DNA of 64,000 bases from assembly GCF_036002945.1 (NCBI RefSeq), contig NZ_CP108529.1, positions 5,761,001 to 5,825,000 on the forward strand, read 5' to 3'. Numbering within the stretch: position 1 is the first letter of the stretch; each line of letters opens with the position of its first letter. Shown piece after piece: positions 44,058-52,968 of the stretch. Below the pieces are notes generated by a model, which made no database searches, was not told where the DNA came from, and saw nothing but the letters and a program-made list of their open reading frames with translations. The position numbers and the translations under genes are program-made. This stretch comes from Streptomyces sp. NBC_01224 (GTDB taxonomy: Bacteria > Actinomycetota > Actinomycetes > Streptomycetales > Streptomycetaceae).

Positions 44058-44127
44058 GCGTTGGTGGTCCAAGGAAAGACACCCCGCTTCCTGCGGGGAA
44101 ATGCAGGTGCAAGGCCTGCCCAGCGCT
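44058..44127 (+). tRNA. tRNA-Gly(UCC)-like gene with atypical D- and T-arms
   Basis: A 70-base sequence folds as a complete cloverleaf. The acceptor stem GCGTTGG/CCAGCGC (44058-44064, 44120-44126) has 7 pairs with one G-U. The D-arm GTC/GAC has only 3 pairs, with GG in its loop. The anticodon stem is CCCCG/CGGGG and its loop CTTCCTG gives anticodon UCC (44089-44091). The variable loop is AAAT. The T-stem is GCAGG/CCTGC with loop TGCAAGG, then discriminator T. The bacterial glycyl-tRNA synthetase identity elements are present: G1-C72, C2-G71, G3-C70, C35, C36, U73. The T-loop has G instead of the universal U55 and the sequence then reads CAC, not CCA. It resembles the non-protein-making tRNA-Gly species of staphylococcal cell-wall synthesis. 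A pseudo-tRNA cannot be excluded. Confidence 0.65.
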
Positions 44128-44133
44128 CACCCA

Positions 44134-44166
44134 CGAAGCCCTTCCCCCGCCGGGGGAAGGGCTTCG
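44134..44166. terminator. strong bidirectional terminator
   Basis: CGAAGCCCTTCCCCC pairs perfectly with GGGGGAAGGGCTTCG around a 3-base loop (15 bp). It lies 6 bases after the tRNA-like gene and touches the stop of the small minus-strand gene, so it serves both. Confidence 0.85.
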
Positions 44167-44343
44167 TCACGTTTCCCGCGTGCCTTGGAGAACTTCCGCG
44201 CGGCCTTCACCCACCCAGGTCGGTGACGCGGGCTCGATGATCCCCTCGATGATCTGAACACGGTCCCCGCGGATGTGCTGGACGGCGTATTTGAGGGCGC
44301 GTTCGGAGTCGATGCCGTGGCTGTAATCGGGTGCGCTCGTCAT
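44167..44343 (-). CDS. small protein of unknown function (58 residues)
   Basis: ATG 44343 has AGAGG 8 bases upstream and the frame shows strong Streptomyces third-position GC. The sequence begins MTSAPDYSHGIDSERALKYA, continues VQHIRGDRVQIIEGIIEPAS and ends GEGRAEVLQGTRET. It is acidic with one predicted helix. I do not recognise it. Its stop abuts the 15-bp terminator shared with the opposing tRNA-like gene. Confidence 0.6.
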   Translation of the reverse strand: MTSAPDYSHGIDSERALKYAVQHIRGDRVQIIEGIIEPASPTWVGEGRAEVLQGTRET

Positions 44344-44463
44344 GTGTCCCGCCTCTGATGGTGGTGCTCAACAGCATCATGCCCCGGCTTCTGCCGGGAC
44401 GTGCCGGTGCTCAGCGTTTCGCGCGGCCGCGAATGGCTGGGGCGGCGAGGCCGAGGAGGACGG

Positions 44464-44536
44464 GGCCGGCCGCCTGTGGAGCCCTTCTTCTTGCGGTTGG
44501 CGGCCTGGTCCTTCTTCTCCGGGATGACCGCCTTGA
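44464..44536. repeat. 73-base direct repeat, copy B (transposase scrap)
   Basis: Same 73 bases as 40777-40849 with one mismatch; only this piece of the transposase survives here, so it is an isolated insertion scar or recombination remnant. Confidence 0.9.
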
Positions 44537-44542
44537 CAGATC

Positions 44543-44582
44543 GGAGGGGTGGGGTGACGCGTCGCCGGCACCCCACCCCTCC
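44543..44582 (-). terminator. terminator after the heme-degrading-domain gene
   Basis: GGAGGGGTGGGGTG pairs with CACCCCACCCCTCC (14 bp) across a 12-base loop, 6 bases after the minus-strand stop. Confidence 0.8.
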
Positions 44583-44588
44583 TTCCCG

Positions 44589-45068
44589 TTACGCGCCGAT
44601 CGTCGTCGCGAACTGTTCCAGCGCCTCGACCACCAGGGCGTGGTCCTCCGCCTGGGGCAGGCCCGAGACCGTCACCGAGCCGATGACGCCCGCGCCCTCG
44701 ACCGCGATCGGGAACGAACCGCCGTGCGCGGCGTACATGTCCGGGTCCAGGCGCGAGGACTCGTCGAAGGTCGTCCCCTTCGACCGGAACCGGGATCCGA
44801 CCAGGTACGAGCTCTCGCCGTACCGTTCCACGACCTTGCGCTTGCGGTCGATCCAGGCGTCGTTGTCCGCGCTCGATCCCGGCAGTGCGGCATGGAACAG
44901 CTGCTGTGCGCCGCGGCGGATGTCGATCGCGACCGGGGCGTGCCTTTCCCGGGCCATCGAGACGAGCAGGCCGCCGAGCGCGTACGCGTCGTCGTAGCTG
45001 AAATGCGGCAGCGTCAGTCGGCGTTCCTGAGCGATGAGCTCGGAGATGGTCGGAGCGGTGGGGTTCAT
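44589..45068 (-). CDS. heme-degrading domain protein (UPF0303/HbpS-like)
   Basis: 159 residues. The pattern LGGLLVSMARERHAPVAIDI, RRGAQQLFHAALPGSS, DNDAWIDRKRKVVERYGESS and a C-terminal GVIGSVTVSGLPQAEDHALV marks the UPF0303/heme-degrading-domain family related to GlcG and HbpS. Members bind heme or cobalamin weakly; function is not settled. The start ATG overlaps the oxidoreductase stop by ATGA, so the two form a minus-strand operon. Confidence 0.8.
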   Translation of the reverse strand: MNPTAPTISELIAQERRLTLPHFSYDDAYALGGLLVSMARERHAPVAIDIRRGAQQLFHAALPGSSADNDAWIDRKRKVVERYGESSYLVGSRFRSKGTTFDESSRLDPDMYAAHGGSFPIAVEGAGVIGSVTVSGLPQAEDHALVVEALEQFATTIGA

Positions 45069-46231
45069 ACGGTCTGCTCCTCGGTATCGGTTTCGGTATC
45101 GGCGGAGGTGGACGGGGTTGCGGCGGGCAGGGGCACGGTGACGCCCTCGCGGGCCGAGCGGCGCGCGGCCTCCAGTACGTCCAGGGCAGCGGCGGCCTGG
45201 AGGGCGGTCACTGGATTGTCACCCTTTCCGCGCAGTGCGTCGGTGACCGCCGCGTAGTACGCGGGGTAGTCGCCCGGCAGCGTACGGACCGGGGCGCCGC
45301 CGCCCGTCAGCGGGGACTCGCCCGAGCCGATCCGGCCCCACAGCTTCTCGGGCTCCTCGCCCCACGGCCGGTTCGCCGTCGGACGCGCGCCCGCGCGCAG
45401 GTCGGCCTCCTGCGGGTCGAGGCCGTACTTCACATAGCCCGCGGTCGAGCCGAGCACCCGAAAGCGCGGGCCGAGCTGGGCCGTGGTGGCGCTGACGTAC
45501 AGATGTGAGCGGACCCCGTTCGCATGGGTGATCGCGAGAAACGTGTCGTCGTCGGCGGCGGCGCCGGGGCGGCGTACATCGGACTCCGCGTACACCTGTA
45601 CCGCCGGTCCGAACAGGACGAGCGCCTGGTCGACGACATGGCTGCCCAGGTCGTACAGCAGCCCGCCGATCTCCTGGGGGTCGCCCGACTCGCGCCAGCC
45701 GCCCTTCGGCTGCGGGCGCCACCGCTCGAAACGGGACTCGAAGCGCTGTACGTCCCCCAGCTCACCGTCCGCGATCAGGCGGGCGAGAGTGAGGAAGTCG
45801 TTGTCCCAGCGGCGGTTCTGGAAGACCGAGAGCAGCACCCCGCGCTCCTCGGCGAGGGCCGCGAGCTCCCGCGCCTCGGCGGCCGTACCGGCGATCGGCT
45901 TGTCCACGACGACCGGCAGACCGGCCTCGATCGCGGCGGTCGCGATCGGGACATGGGTCCTGTTCGGCGACGCGATCACGATCAGATCGAGTTCGTCCGC
46001 GCGCCCCCACAGCTCCTTGGGCGACGCGGCGAACCGTACGTCGGGGAACTCGGCGCGCGCCTGCGCCTGCCGCTCCTCGTTCGAGGTGACGACCGTGTCG
46101 AGGACGAGGCCCTCGGTCGCGGCGATCAGCGGGGCGTGGAAGACGGAACCCGCCAGGCCGTAGCCGACGAGTCCGACGCGCAGGGGGGCCTCGGACAGCC
46201 CGGGCGTCTCGTGAGTCGCGTTGCCAGTCAT
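45065..46231 (-). CDS. Gfo/Idh/MocA family oxidoreductase
   Basis: 388 residues. The Rossmann N-terminus has RVGLVGYGLAGSVFHAPLI and the catalytic segment EAGLPVVVDKPIAGT, with the Lys of the EKP-like motif as DKP. The C-terminal domain contains GGLLYDLGSHVVDQALVLFG with the conserved His. Family members oxidise sugars, inositols or amino-sugar alcohols with NAD(P). The start may be ATG 46231 or GTG 46240. It lies divergent from a ROK regulator. Confidence 0.85.
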   Translation of the reverse strand: MTGNATHETPGLSEAPLRVGLVGYGLAGSVFHAPLIAATEGLVLDTVVTSNEERQAQARAEFPDVRFAASPKELWGRADELDLIVIASPNRTHVPIATAAIEAGLPVVVDKPIAGTAAEARELAALAEERGVLLSVFQNRRWDNDFLTLARLIADGELGDVQRFESRFERWRPQPKGGWRESGDPQEIGGLLYDLGSHVVDQALVLFGPAVQVYAESDVRRPGAAADDDTFLAITHANGVRSHLYVSATTAQLGPRFRVLGSTAGYVKYGLDPQEADLRAGARPTANRPWGEEPEKLWGRIGSGESPLTGGGAPVRTLPGDYPAYYAAVTDALRGKGDNPVTALQAAAALDVLEAARRSAREGVTVPLPAATPSTSADTETDTEEQTV

Positions 46232-46244
46232 GCCCGCCACTTAA

Positions 46245-46257
46245 GCAACGCTGTTGC
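46245..46257. promoter_or_regulatory. ROK regulator operator
   Basis: GCAAC-GCT-GTTGC, a perfect 5-bp inverted repeat in the 56-base divergent gap between the Gfo/Idh/MocA gene and the ROK gene. ROK repressors bind such repeats to control adjacent sugar genes. Confidence 0.55.
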
Positions 46258-46287
46258 CAAAGTGCAAGCGACAGGGACAATGGGGCT

Positions 46288-47442
46288 GTGAACAGGAGCA
46301 ATAGCGGTGCGAACCTGCCGACGCTGCGCAGCCACAATGCGGCGTTGGTGCTGGATCTGCTGCGGGTGGCGGGCGAGCGCGGCATCAGCAGGCTCGAACT
46401 CGCCGAGCGTACGGGGCTCACGCCGCAGGCCGTCAGCAAGATCACCGCCCGGCTGCGAGCCGAGGGCCTGGCGGCCGATGCGGGGCACCGGGCCTCCACC
46501 GGGGGCAAGCCGCGCACCGTGCTGCGGCTGGTGCCGGACGCCGGGTACGCGGTCGGCATGCACCTGGACCGCGACGAGCTGACGGTGGTGCTCGTCGACC
46601 TGGCCGGCGCGGTTGCCGCGAGCCGTACCGCCCCGCTGGACTTCGGCGCCCCGGCGGACGAAGTGGTCGCGGTGGCGGCGTACGCGGTCGCGGCGGTACG
46701 GGACGGGGGCGCGCAGCCCGTGGACCTGCCGGTGCTCGGGGTCGGCGTGGCGGTGCCGGGGCCGCTCGACCACAGGGGCGGGGTGCTGCACCGCGTCACC
46801 GGGTTCCCGCAGTGGGACGGGTACCCGTTGCGGGACGTGCTCGCCGCGAGGACCGGGCTGCCCGTCGTCGTCGACAAGGACACCAACGCCGCTGCCCTGG
46901 GCCTCGCCCTGCGCGCGGCGGGCGCGGGCGACTTCGCGTATCTGCACCTCGGGACCGGGCTCGGCGCCGGGCTGGTCCTGGGTGGGGGGTTGCATCGCGG
47001 GGCCCGTACCGGGGCCGGTGAGTTCGGGCACCAGACCGTCCAGCTGGACGGTCCGGTGTGCAGCTGCGGGGGGCGCGGCTGCATCGAGGCGCTCTGTCTC
47101 GCCGCCGTCGCCCGCGGTGATGTCGCGGAGGCTGCACGGGTGCTGGGTACCGGCGCCGCCAACCTCGTCGGGCTGCTCGACATCGACCGGGTGATGCTGG
47201 GCGGCCGTACCGTCGCAGCCGATCCCGATGCGTACGTACGAGGCGTCCGCGCCGTGATCGACGAGCGCGCCCGGCGGGGCGGCATCGACGCGCCCGTGCC
47301 GGTCACCGCCACCGGGGGAGGGGACCGGCCGGTCGCGGAGGGGGCCGCGCAGCTGGTCCTGGCCCCGCTGTTCGGGCGGGTCGCAGGTGCGGACGTCGGA
47401 GGCGTCGGAGGTGCGGACGGGGGTGCGGACCTGATCCTGTGA
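46288..47442 (+). CDS. ROK-family transcriptional regulator
   Basis: 384 residues. The N-terminal winged-helix has RSHNAALVLDLLRVAGERGI, SRLELAERTGLTPQAVSKIT, ARLRAEGLAADAG. The ROK sugar-kinase-like domain has the phosphate loop LHLGTGLGAGLVLGG, the zinc motif CSCGGRGCIEAL and DKDTNAAALGLA. It probably senses a sugar or sugar phosphate and controls the neighbouring oxidoreductase operon. GTG 46288 is used. Confidence 0.88.
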   Translation: MNRSNSGANLPTLRSHNAALVLDLLRVAGERGISRLELAERTGLTPQAVSKITARLRAEGLAADAGHRASTGGKPRTVLRLVPDAGYAVGMHLDRDELTVVLVDLAGAVAASRTAPLDFGAPADEVVAVAAYAVAAVRDGGAQPVDLPVLGVGVAVPGPLDHRGGVLHRVTGFPQWDGYPLRDVLAARTGLPVVVDKDTNAAALGLALRAAGAGDFAYLHLGTGLGAGLVLGGGLHRGARTGAGEFGHQTVQLDGPVCSCGGRGCIEALCLAAVARGDVAEAARVLGTGAANLVGLLDIDRVMLGGRTVAADPDAYVRGVRAVIDERARRGGIDAPVPVTATGGGDRPVAEGAAQLVLAPLFGRVAGADVGGVGGADGGADLIL

Positions 47443-47546
47443 CCGCCCGGCGGCCGAGGGCGGCGGGTTCGACTCCGGTCCGGTGCTTCGGTCCGGTGGC
47501 CCGCGCGGCGGTCCGGGGCAGAAGCGCGGACGCGGGGCGCAGCTGA

Positions 47547-49046
<1,500 letters not shown>

Positions 49047-49128
49047 ACCGCCCCTTCCGCACCCGTCGCCAGGCCCGTCCGCGTCTGGGCGTTCACGGGT
49101 GTTCATGTCCGTCTGCCACCATCGGGCC

Positions 49129-49899
49129 GTGGACTACCCGTACGACCAGACACCTGGCGCACCCATTCGTTCCGGCATCCCGGAGCACGGCCGTATCCCC
49201 AAGTACTACGCGGTCAAGGCTCGTGTATCCCTCCTCATAGAGGAGTTGGGCGAGGGCGGCATGCTGCCCACCGAACGCGATCTGGCCGAGCGCTACGAAG
49301 TCTCGCGCGAGACGGTGCGTCAGGCGCTGCGCGAACTCCTGCTGGAGGGGCGGCTCGCCCGCCAGGGGCGCGGCACCGTCGTCGCGGGCCCCAAGCTGGA
49401 GCAGCCGCTCTCGCTGGCGAGCTATACGGAAGGCGTACGCCGCCAGGGCCGCACCCCTGGCCGTCACCTCATCGGCTTGGAGCGGTTCCCCTGCCCCGAG
49501 GCGCTGGCCGCCGACATCGGGGTGGGGAGCGGCGAACCGGTCTGGCACCTGGAGCGGGTGCTGCTCGCCGATGACGACCGGGTCGGCCTGGAGAGCACGT
49601 ACGTCTCCGTCGCCCGCGTACCGGATCTCGACAAGGGATTCGACCCCGACTCGTCCTTCTACGCCTACCTCCGCGACCGGCTCGGGATCTCCTTCGGTGA
49701 TGCGGACGAGCGGATCGAGACCGTGCTCGCGACGCCGCGCGAGGCGCTGCTCATCGGTACGCCGCCCGCACTGCCCATGCTGCTGATCCACCGGATCTCG
49801 CGCGATACGGACGGGAAGCCGCTGGAGCGCGTACGGACCCTTTTCCGCGGGGACAGGTTCTCCTTCACCGCACACCTGGGCGCGCAGGGCGGACGCTGA
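49129..49899 (+). CDS. GntR/HutC-family regulator of the phosphonate cluster
   Basis: 256 residues. The winged-helix N-terminus has YYAVKARVSLLIEELGEGGM, LPTERDLAERYEVSRETVRQ, ALRELLLEGRLARQGRGTVV; the C-terminal UTRA domain contains VWHLERVLLADDDRVGLEST. HutC-subfamily members with phosphonate genes respond to 2-aminoethylphosphonate. GTG 49129 fits the family start; the frame reaches back to 49099. It precedes the uptake/breakdown genes, and matching 15-base operators occur at 49961 and 55899. Confidence 0.85.
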   Translation: MDYPYDQTPGAPIRSGIPEHGRIPKYYAVKARVSLLIEELGEGGMLPTERDLAERYEVSRETVRQALRELLLEGRLARQGRGTVVAGPKLEQPLSLASYTEGVRRQGRTPGRHLIGLERFPCPEALAADIGVGSGEPVWHLERVLLADDDRVGLESTYVSVARVPDLDKGFDPDSSFYAYLRDRLGISFGDADERIETVLATPREALLIGTPPALPMLLIHRISRDTDGKPLERVRTLFRGDRFSFTAHLGAQGGR

Positions 49900-49960
49900 A
49901 CGGCCCCGAACGGCCCCGGACACGGCAGCCGCCGATCGACTCATCACGATAACGAGAATG

Positions 49961-49975
49961 TAACGGGTCTAGTCC
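49961..49975. promoter_or_regulatory. GntR operator copy 1
   Basis: TAACGGGTCTAGTCC; its core GGTCTAGTCCA differs by one base from the GGTCTAGACCA core of DasR/HutC-type operators. It lies 76 bases upstream of the FAD oxidase start. It matches 55899-55913 at 13 of 15 positions. Confidence 0.6.
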
Positions 49976-50051
49976 AAGCTTGGGGCCCAGTTCACCCTCC
50001 CGTTGCCGTACCGATCCGTACGGGTCACCGGCCCCGAGGAGCGTAGCCGTC

Positions 50052-51176
50052 GTGAGAGTCATCGTCGTAGGAGCCGGCGTGGTGGGAACCATGCACGCCT
50101 GGCACGCAGTGAACCGCGGCCACGAGGTCGTACAGATCGAGCGCGAGAGCGAGGCACGCGGGGCATCGCTCCGCAATTTCGGACAGATATGGGTCAGCGG
50201 CCGGGCCGGTGGCGAGGAGCTGGAGACCGCGCTTCGCGCCCGTGAGTTGTGGGAGGGCATCGGGGCCCGGGTCCCCGGCCTCGGCTTCCGGCCCTGCGGC
50301 TCGCTCACCCCGCTCCGCACCGAGCTGGAGACCGCCGTCGCGGAGGCGGCCGTCGCCCGCCCCGACGCGGCGGCCCGCGGCTACAAGCTGCTCACCGCCG
50401 ACGAGGCCCGCGCGATCAACCCCGCGCTGCGCGGCGACTTCACCGCCGCCCTGTGGTGCGAGCGGGATGCGGCGGTCGAGCCGCGCACCGCCCAACTGGC
50501 ACTGAAGCAGGAGCTGGTGAAGTCCGGGCGGTATACGTACCTCGGCGGGCGTGAGGTCCGCGAGGTGATGGGTACCGCCTCCGTCCGCGACGACCACGGC
50601 GATGTGCACACCGGTGACGCCGTGATCCTGGCCACCGGAGCCTGGCTCGGCGGACTCGTCCGCGAACTGGCCGGCCCCGATCTGCCGGTGCGTCGCGTAC
50701 GCCTCCAGATGATGCAGACCGACCCGCTCGGCGAGCCGCTCACCACCTCCGTCGCCGACGCCGACAGCTTCCGCTACTACCCGGCGTACCGGAGCGAGTC
50801 GCTGGACACCCTCAACGCCCGGCAGGCACAGGCGCCGACCGCCGCCGAGCACAGGATGCAGCTCCTGATGGTGCAGCGCCGCGACGGCGGACTGACTATT
50901 GGCGACACCCACGAGTACGAGCACCCCTTCTCCTTCGACACCGTCGAGGAGCCGTACGAGCACCTCACCGGGGTCGTCGAATCCTTCCTCGGCCGCCCGC
51001 TGCCGAGGATCCGCCACCGCTGGGCCGGGGTTTACGCCCAGTGCACCGACACCGGCCGGGTCGTCCACCGCCAGCAGGTGCGAGACGGCGTCTGGCTGGT
51101 CACCGGACCGGGCGGCCGCGGCATGACCTGCTCACCCGCAATCGCCGAAACGACCGCCAACGAACTGGGCTGGTGA
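50052..51176 (+). CDS. FAD-dependent oxidoreductase of the phosphonate cluster (TIGR03364-like)
   Basis: 374 residues. The start VRVIVVGAGVVGTMHAWHAV is a GxGxxG FAD-binding fold; ASLRNFGQIWVSGRAGGEEL and a C-terminal GVWLVTGPGGRGMTCSPAI are typical of the DAO/glycine oxidase superfamily subgroup found with phosphonatase-like genes (TIGR03364). The gene's neighbour (next entry) cleaves phosphonoacetaldehyde, so oxidation of 2-aminoethylphosphonate or its N-methyl form to phosphonoacetaldehyde is the likely reaction. GTG 50052 has GAGGAGCG upstream. The stop overlaps the next start by GTGA. Confidence 0.8.
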   Translation: MRVIVVGAGVVGTMHAWHAVNRGHEVVQIERESEARGASLRNFGQIWVSGRAGGEELETALRARELWEGIGARVPGLGFRPCGSLTPLRTELETAVAEAAVARPDAAARGYKLLTADEARAINPALRGDFTAALWCERDAAVEPRTAQLALKQELVKSGRYTYLGGREVREVMGTASVRDDHGDVHTGDAVILATGAWLGGLVRELAGPDLPVRRVRLQMMQTDPLGEPLTTSVADADSFRYYPAYRSESLDTLNARQAQAPTAAEHRMQLLMVQRRDGGLTIGDTHEYEHPFSFDTVEEPYEHLTGVVESFLGRPLPRIRHRWAGVYAQCTDTGRVVHRQQVRDGVWLVTGPGGRGMTCSPAIAETTANELGW

Positions 51177-51880
51177 AGAAGTTGACTTCGCAGAACCCCC
51201 TCGACCTGATCGTGCTCGACATGGCCGGCACCACCGTCGCCGACGGCGGCCTCGTCGAGCAGGCCTTCTCCGCCGCGGCCCAGCGCCTCGGCGTGGAGCC
51301 CGGCTCCGCCGACCACGCCGGGAAGCTCGACTACGTACGCGCCACCATGGGCGAGTCCAAGATCTCCGTCTTCCGCCACCTCTTCGGTGACGAGGGCCGG
51401 GCCCAGCAGGCCAACACCGCCTTCGAGGAGGCGTACGGGGAACTGGTCGACCGCGGCCTCATCGCCCCGGTCCCCGGCGCCCGCGAGGCGATCGAGGAGC
51501 TGAAGGCAGCCGGCCGCACGGTGGTCCTCACCACCGGGTTCGCGCGCGTCACCCAGGACGCGATCCTCGCCGCACTCGGCTGGCAGGACCTGGCCGACCT
51601 GACCCTGTGCCCCGCCGACGCGGGAGGGCGCGGGCGCCCCCACCCGGACATGGTCCTCGCCGCATTCCTGCGCACCGGTGCGGTGGACGGTGTCCAGCAG
51701 ACCGTGGTCGCCGGGGACACCTCGTACGACATGCTCAGCGGCGTCCGCTCCGGGGCCGGGATCGTCGCGGGCGTGCTGACCGGCGCACACGACAAGGACC
51801 AGCTGACCCGCAACGGGGCCACCCACGTCCTGCGTTCGGTCGCCGAGCTGCCGGACCTCGTCGCCCGGGCGGAAGCATGA
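51173..51880 (+). CDS. phosphonatase-like HAD hydrolase
   Basis: 235 residues. The HAD nucleophile motif LIVLDMAGTTVADGG (Asp16) and the segment RATMGESKISVFRHLF carry Lys63, which aligns with the Schiff-base lysine of phosphonoacetaldehyde hydrolase (PhnX). Motif II is VLTTGFAR and the motif IV/V region is RPHPDMVLAAF, VVAGDTSYDMLSGVRSGAG. It should split phosphonoacetaldehyde into acetaldehyde and phosphate (TIGR03351-like family). GTG start overlaps the oxidase stop; its stop overlaps the ABC gene start. Confidence 0.85.
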   Translation: MKKLTSQNPLDLIVLDMAGTTVADGGLVEQAFSAAAQRLGVEPGSADHAGKLDYVRATMGESKISVFRHLFGDEGRAQQANTAFEEAYGELVDRGLIAPVPGAREAIEELKAAGRTVVLTTGFARVTQDAILAALGWQDLADLTLCPADAGGRGRPHPDMVLAAFLRTGAVDGVQQTVVAGDTSYDMLSGVRSGAGIVAGVLTGAHDKDQLTRNGATHVLRSVAELPDLVARAEA

Positions 51881-52968
51881 CCGGCGGGGCCACCGGCGGG
51901 ATCCGTTTCGATCAGGTCAGCGTCGCCTACGGCGGGAACACCGTCCTCGACCGGCTCGATCTGACCGTCGAACCCGGCGAGGTCATGGCGCTGCTCGGGC
52001 CCTCCGGGTCCGGCAAGACCACCGCCCTGCGCGCCGTCGCCGGATTCGTGCAGCCCGCCTCGGGCCGGGTGTACCTCGGCGACCGCGATGTCACCGGGCT
52101 GCCGCCGCACAAACGCGGCATCGGCATGGTCGTCCAGCAGTACGCCCTCTTCCCGCACATGCGGGTGAAGGACAACGTCGCCTTCGGACTCAAGGCCCGC
52201 AAGGCGGCGAAGGCGGAGATCCCCGAGCGGGTCGCCGAGGCCCTCGAACTCGTCGGCATGGCCGCCTACGCCGAGCGCTACCCGCGCGAACTCTCCGGCG
52301 GCCAGCAGCAGCGCGTCGCCATCGCCCGCGCGCTCGCCATCCGCCCCGGCGTGCTCCTGCTCGACGAACCGCTCTCCGCGCTCGACGCCCAGCTGCGCTC
52401 CGGAATGCTCGCCGAACTGGCGCGACTGCACCGGGAGTTGCCGGACGTCTCCATCCTGTACGTCACCCACGACCAGGTCGAGGCGCTCACCCTCGCCGAC
52501 CGGATCGCGGTCATGGACAAGGCGCGGCTGCAGGACTGCGGCACCCCGCAGGAGCTGTACCGCCGTCCGCGTACGGAGTTCACCGCGTCGTTCGTCGGCA
52601 ACGCGAATCTGCTGCCGGTCACCGTCGCCGACGGCGCCGACACCGTCGACTTCGCGGGGCGCGCGCTCGACGTACCGACCGGCGAAGCGGCCGGCGGTGC
52701 CACCGCCACGCTGTGCGTCCGGCCCCATCTGGTCGGGCTCGGCGACGGGCCCAACGCGCTGAGCGGCACGATCGCCGAGGTGCAGTGGCGGGGCTCCACC
52801 CACCGGCTGTACGTCGACGTCGACGGGCACCGGGTCAAGGCGGACCTCCGCGAGCTGCGTGAGACGCCGGCGCTCGGTGACACGGTGACGCTGCACTTCG
52901 CCGCGGAGGATGCGGTGCTGCTGCCTGCGGGCACGGCACCGGGAGCCGGAGGAGGGGCGCATGCCTAG
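51877..52968 (+). CDS. ABC transporter ATP-binding protein, phosphonate-type
   Basis: 363 residues. ATPase motifs: Walker A LLGPSGSGKTTALRAV, Q-loop GMVVQQYALFPHM, signature ELSGGQQQRVAIARALA, Walker B VLLLDEPLSALD, H-loop YVTHDQVEAL. A C-terminal TOBE-like domain (from about residue 240) matches the PotA/PhnT group. It energises import of 2-aminoethylphosphonate with the two permeases and the binding protein downstream. It is coupled to the phosphonatase gene by ATGA. Confidence 0.9.
   Translation: MTGGATGGIRFDQVSVAYGGNTVLDRLDLTVEPGEVMALLGPSGSGKTTALRAVAGFVQPASGRVYLGDRDVTGLPPHKRGIGMVVQQYALFPHMRVKDNVAFGLKARKAAKAEIPERVAEALELVGMAAYAERYPRELSGGQQQRVAIARALAIRPGVLLLDEPLSALDAQLRSGMLAELARLHRELPDVSILYVTHDQVEALTLADRIAVMDKARLQDCGTPQELYRRPRTEFTASFVGNANLLPVTVADGADTVDFAGRALDVPTGEAAGGATATLCVRPHLVGLGDGPNALSGTIAEVQWRGSTHRLYVDVDGHRVKADLRELRETPALGDTVTLHFAAEDAVLLPAGTAPGAGGGAHA

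Noticed and set aside
44050-44130. Cobalamin-riboswitch-like core (GGGGAAATGCAGGTGCAAGG)
   Set aside because: The resemblance is limited to one hairpin; the full set of pairings fits a tRNA cloverleaf better and the conserved B12 core is absent.
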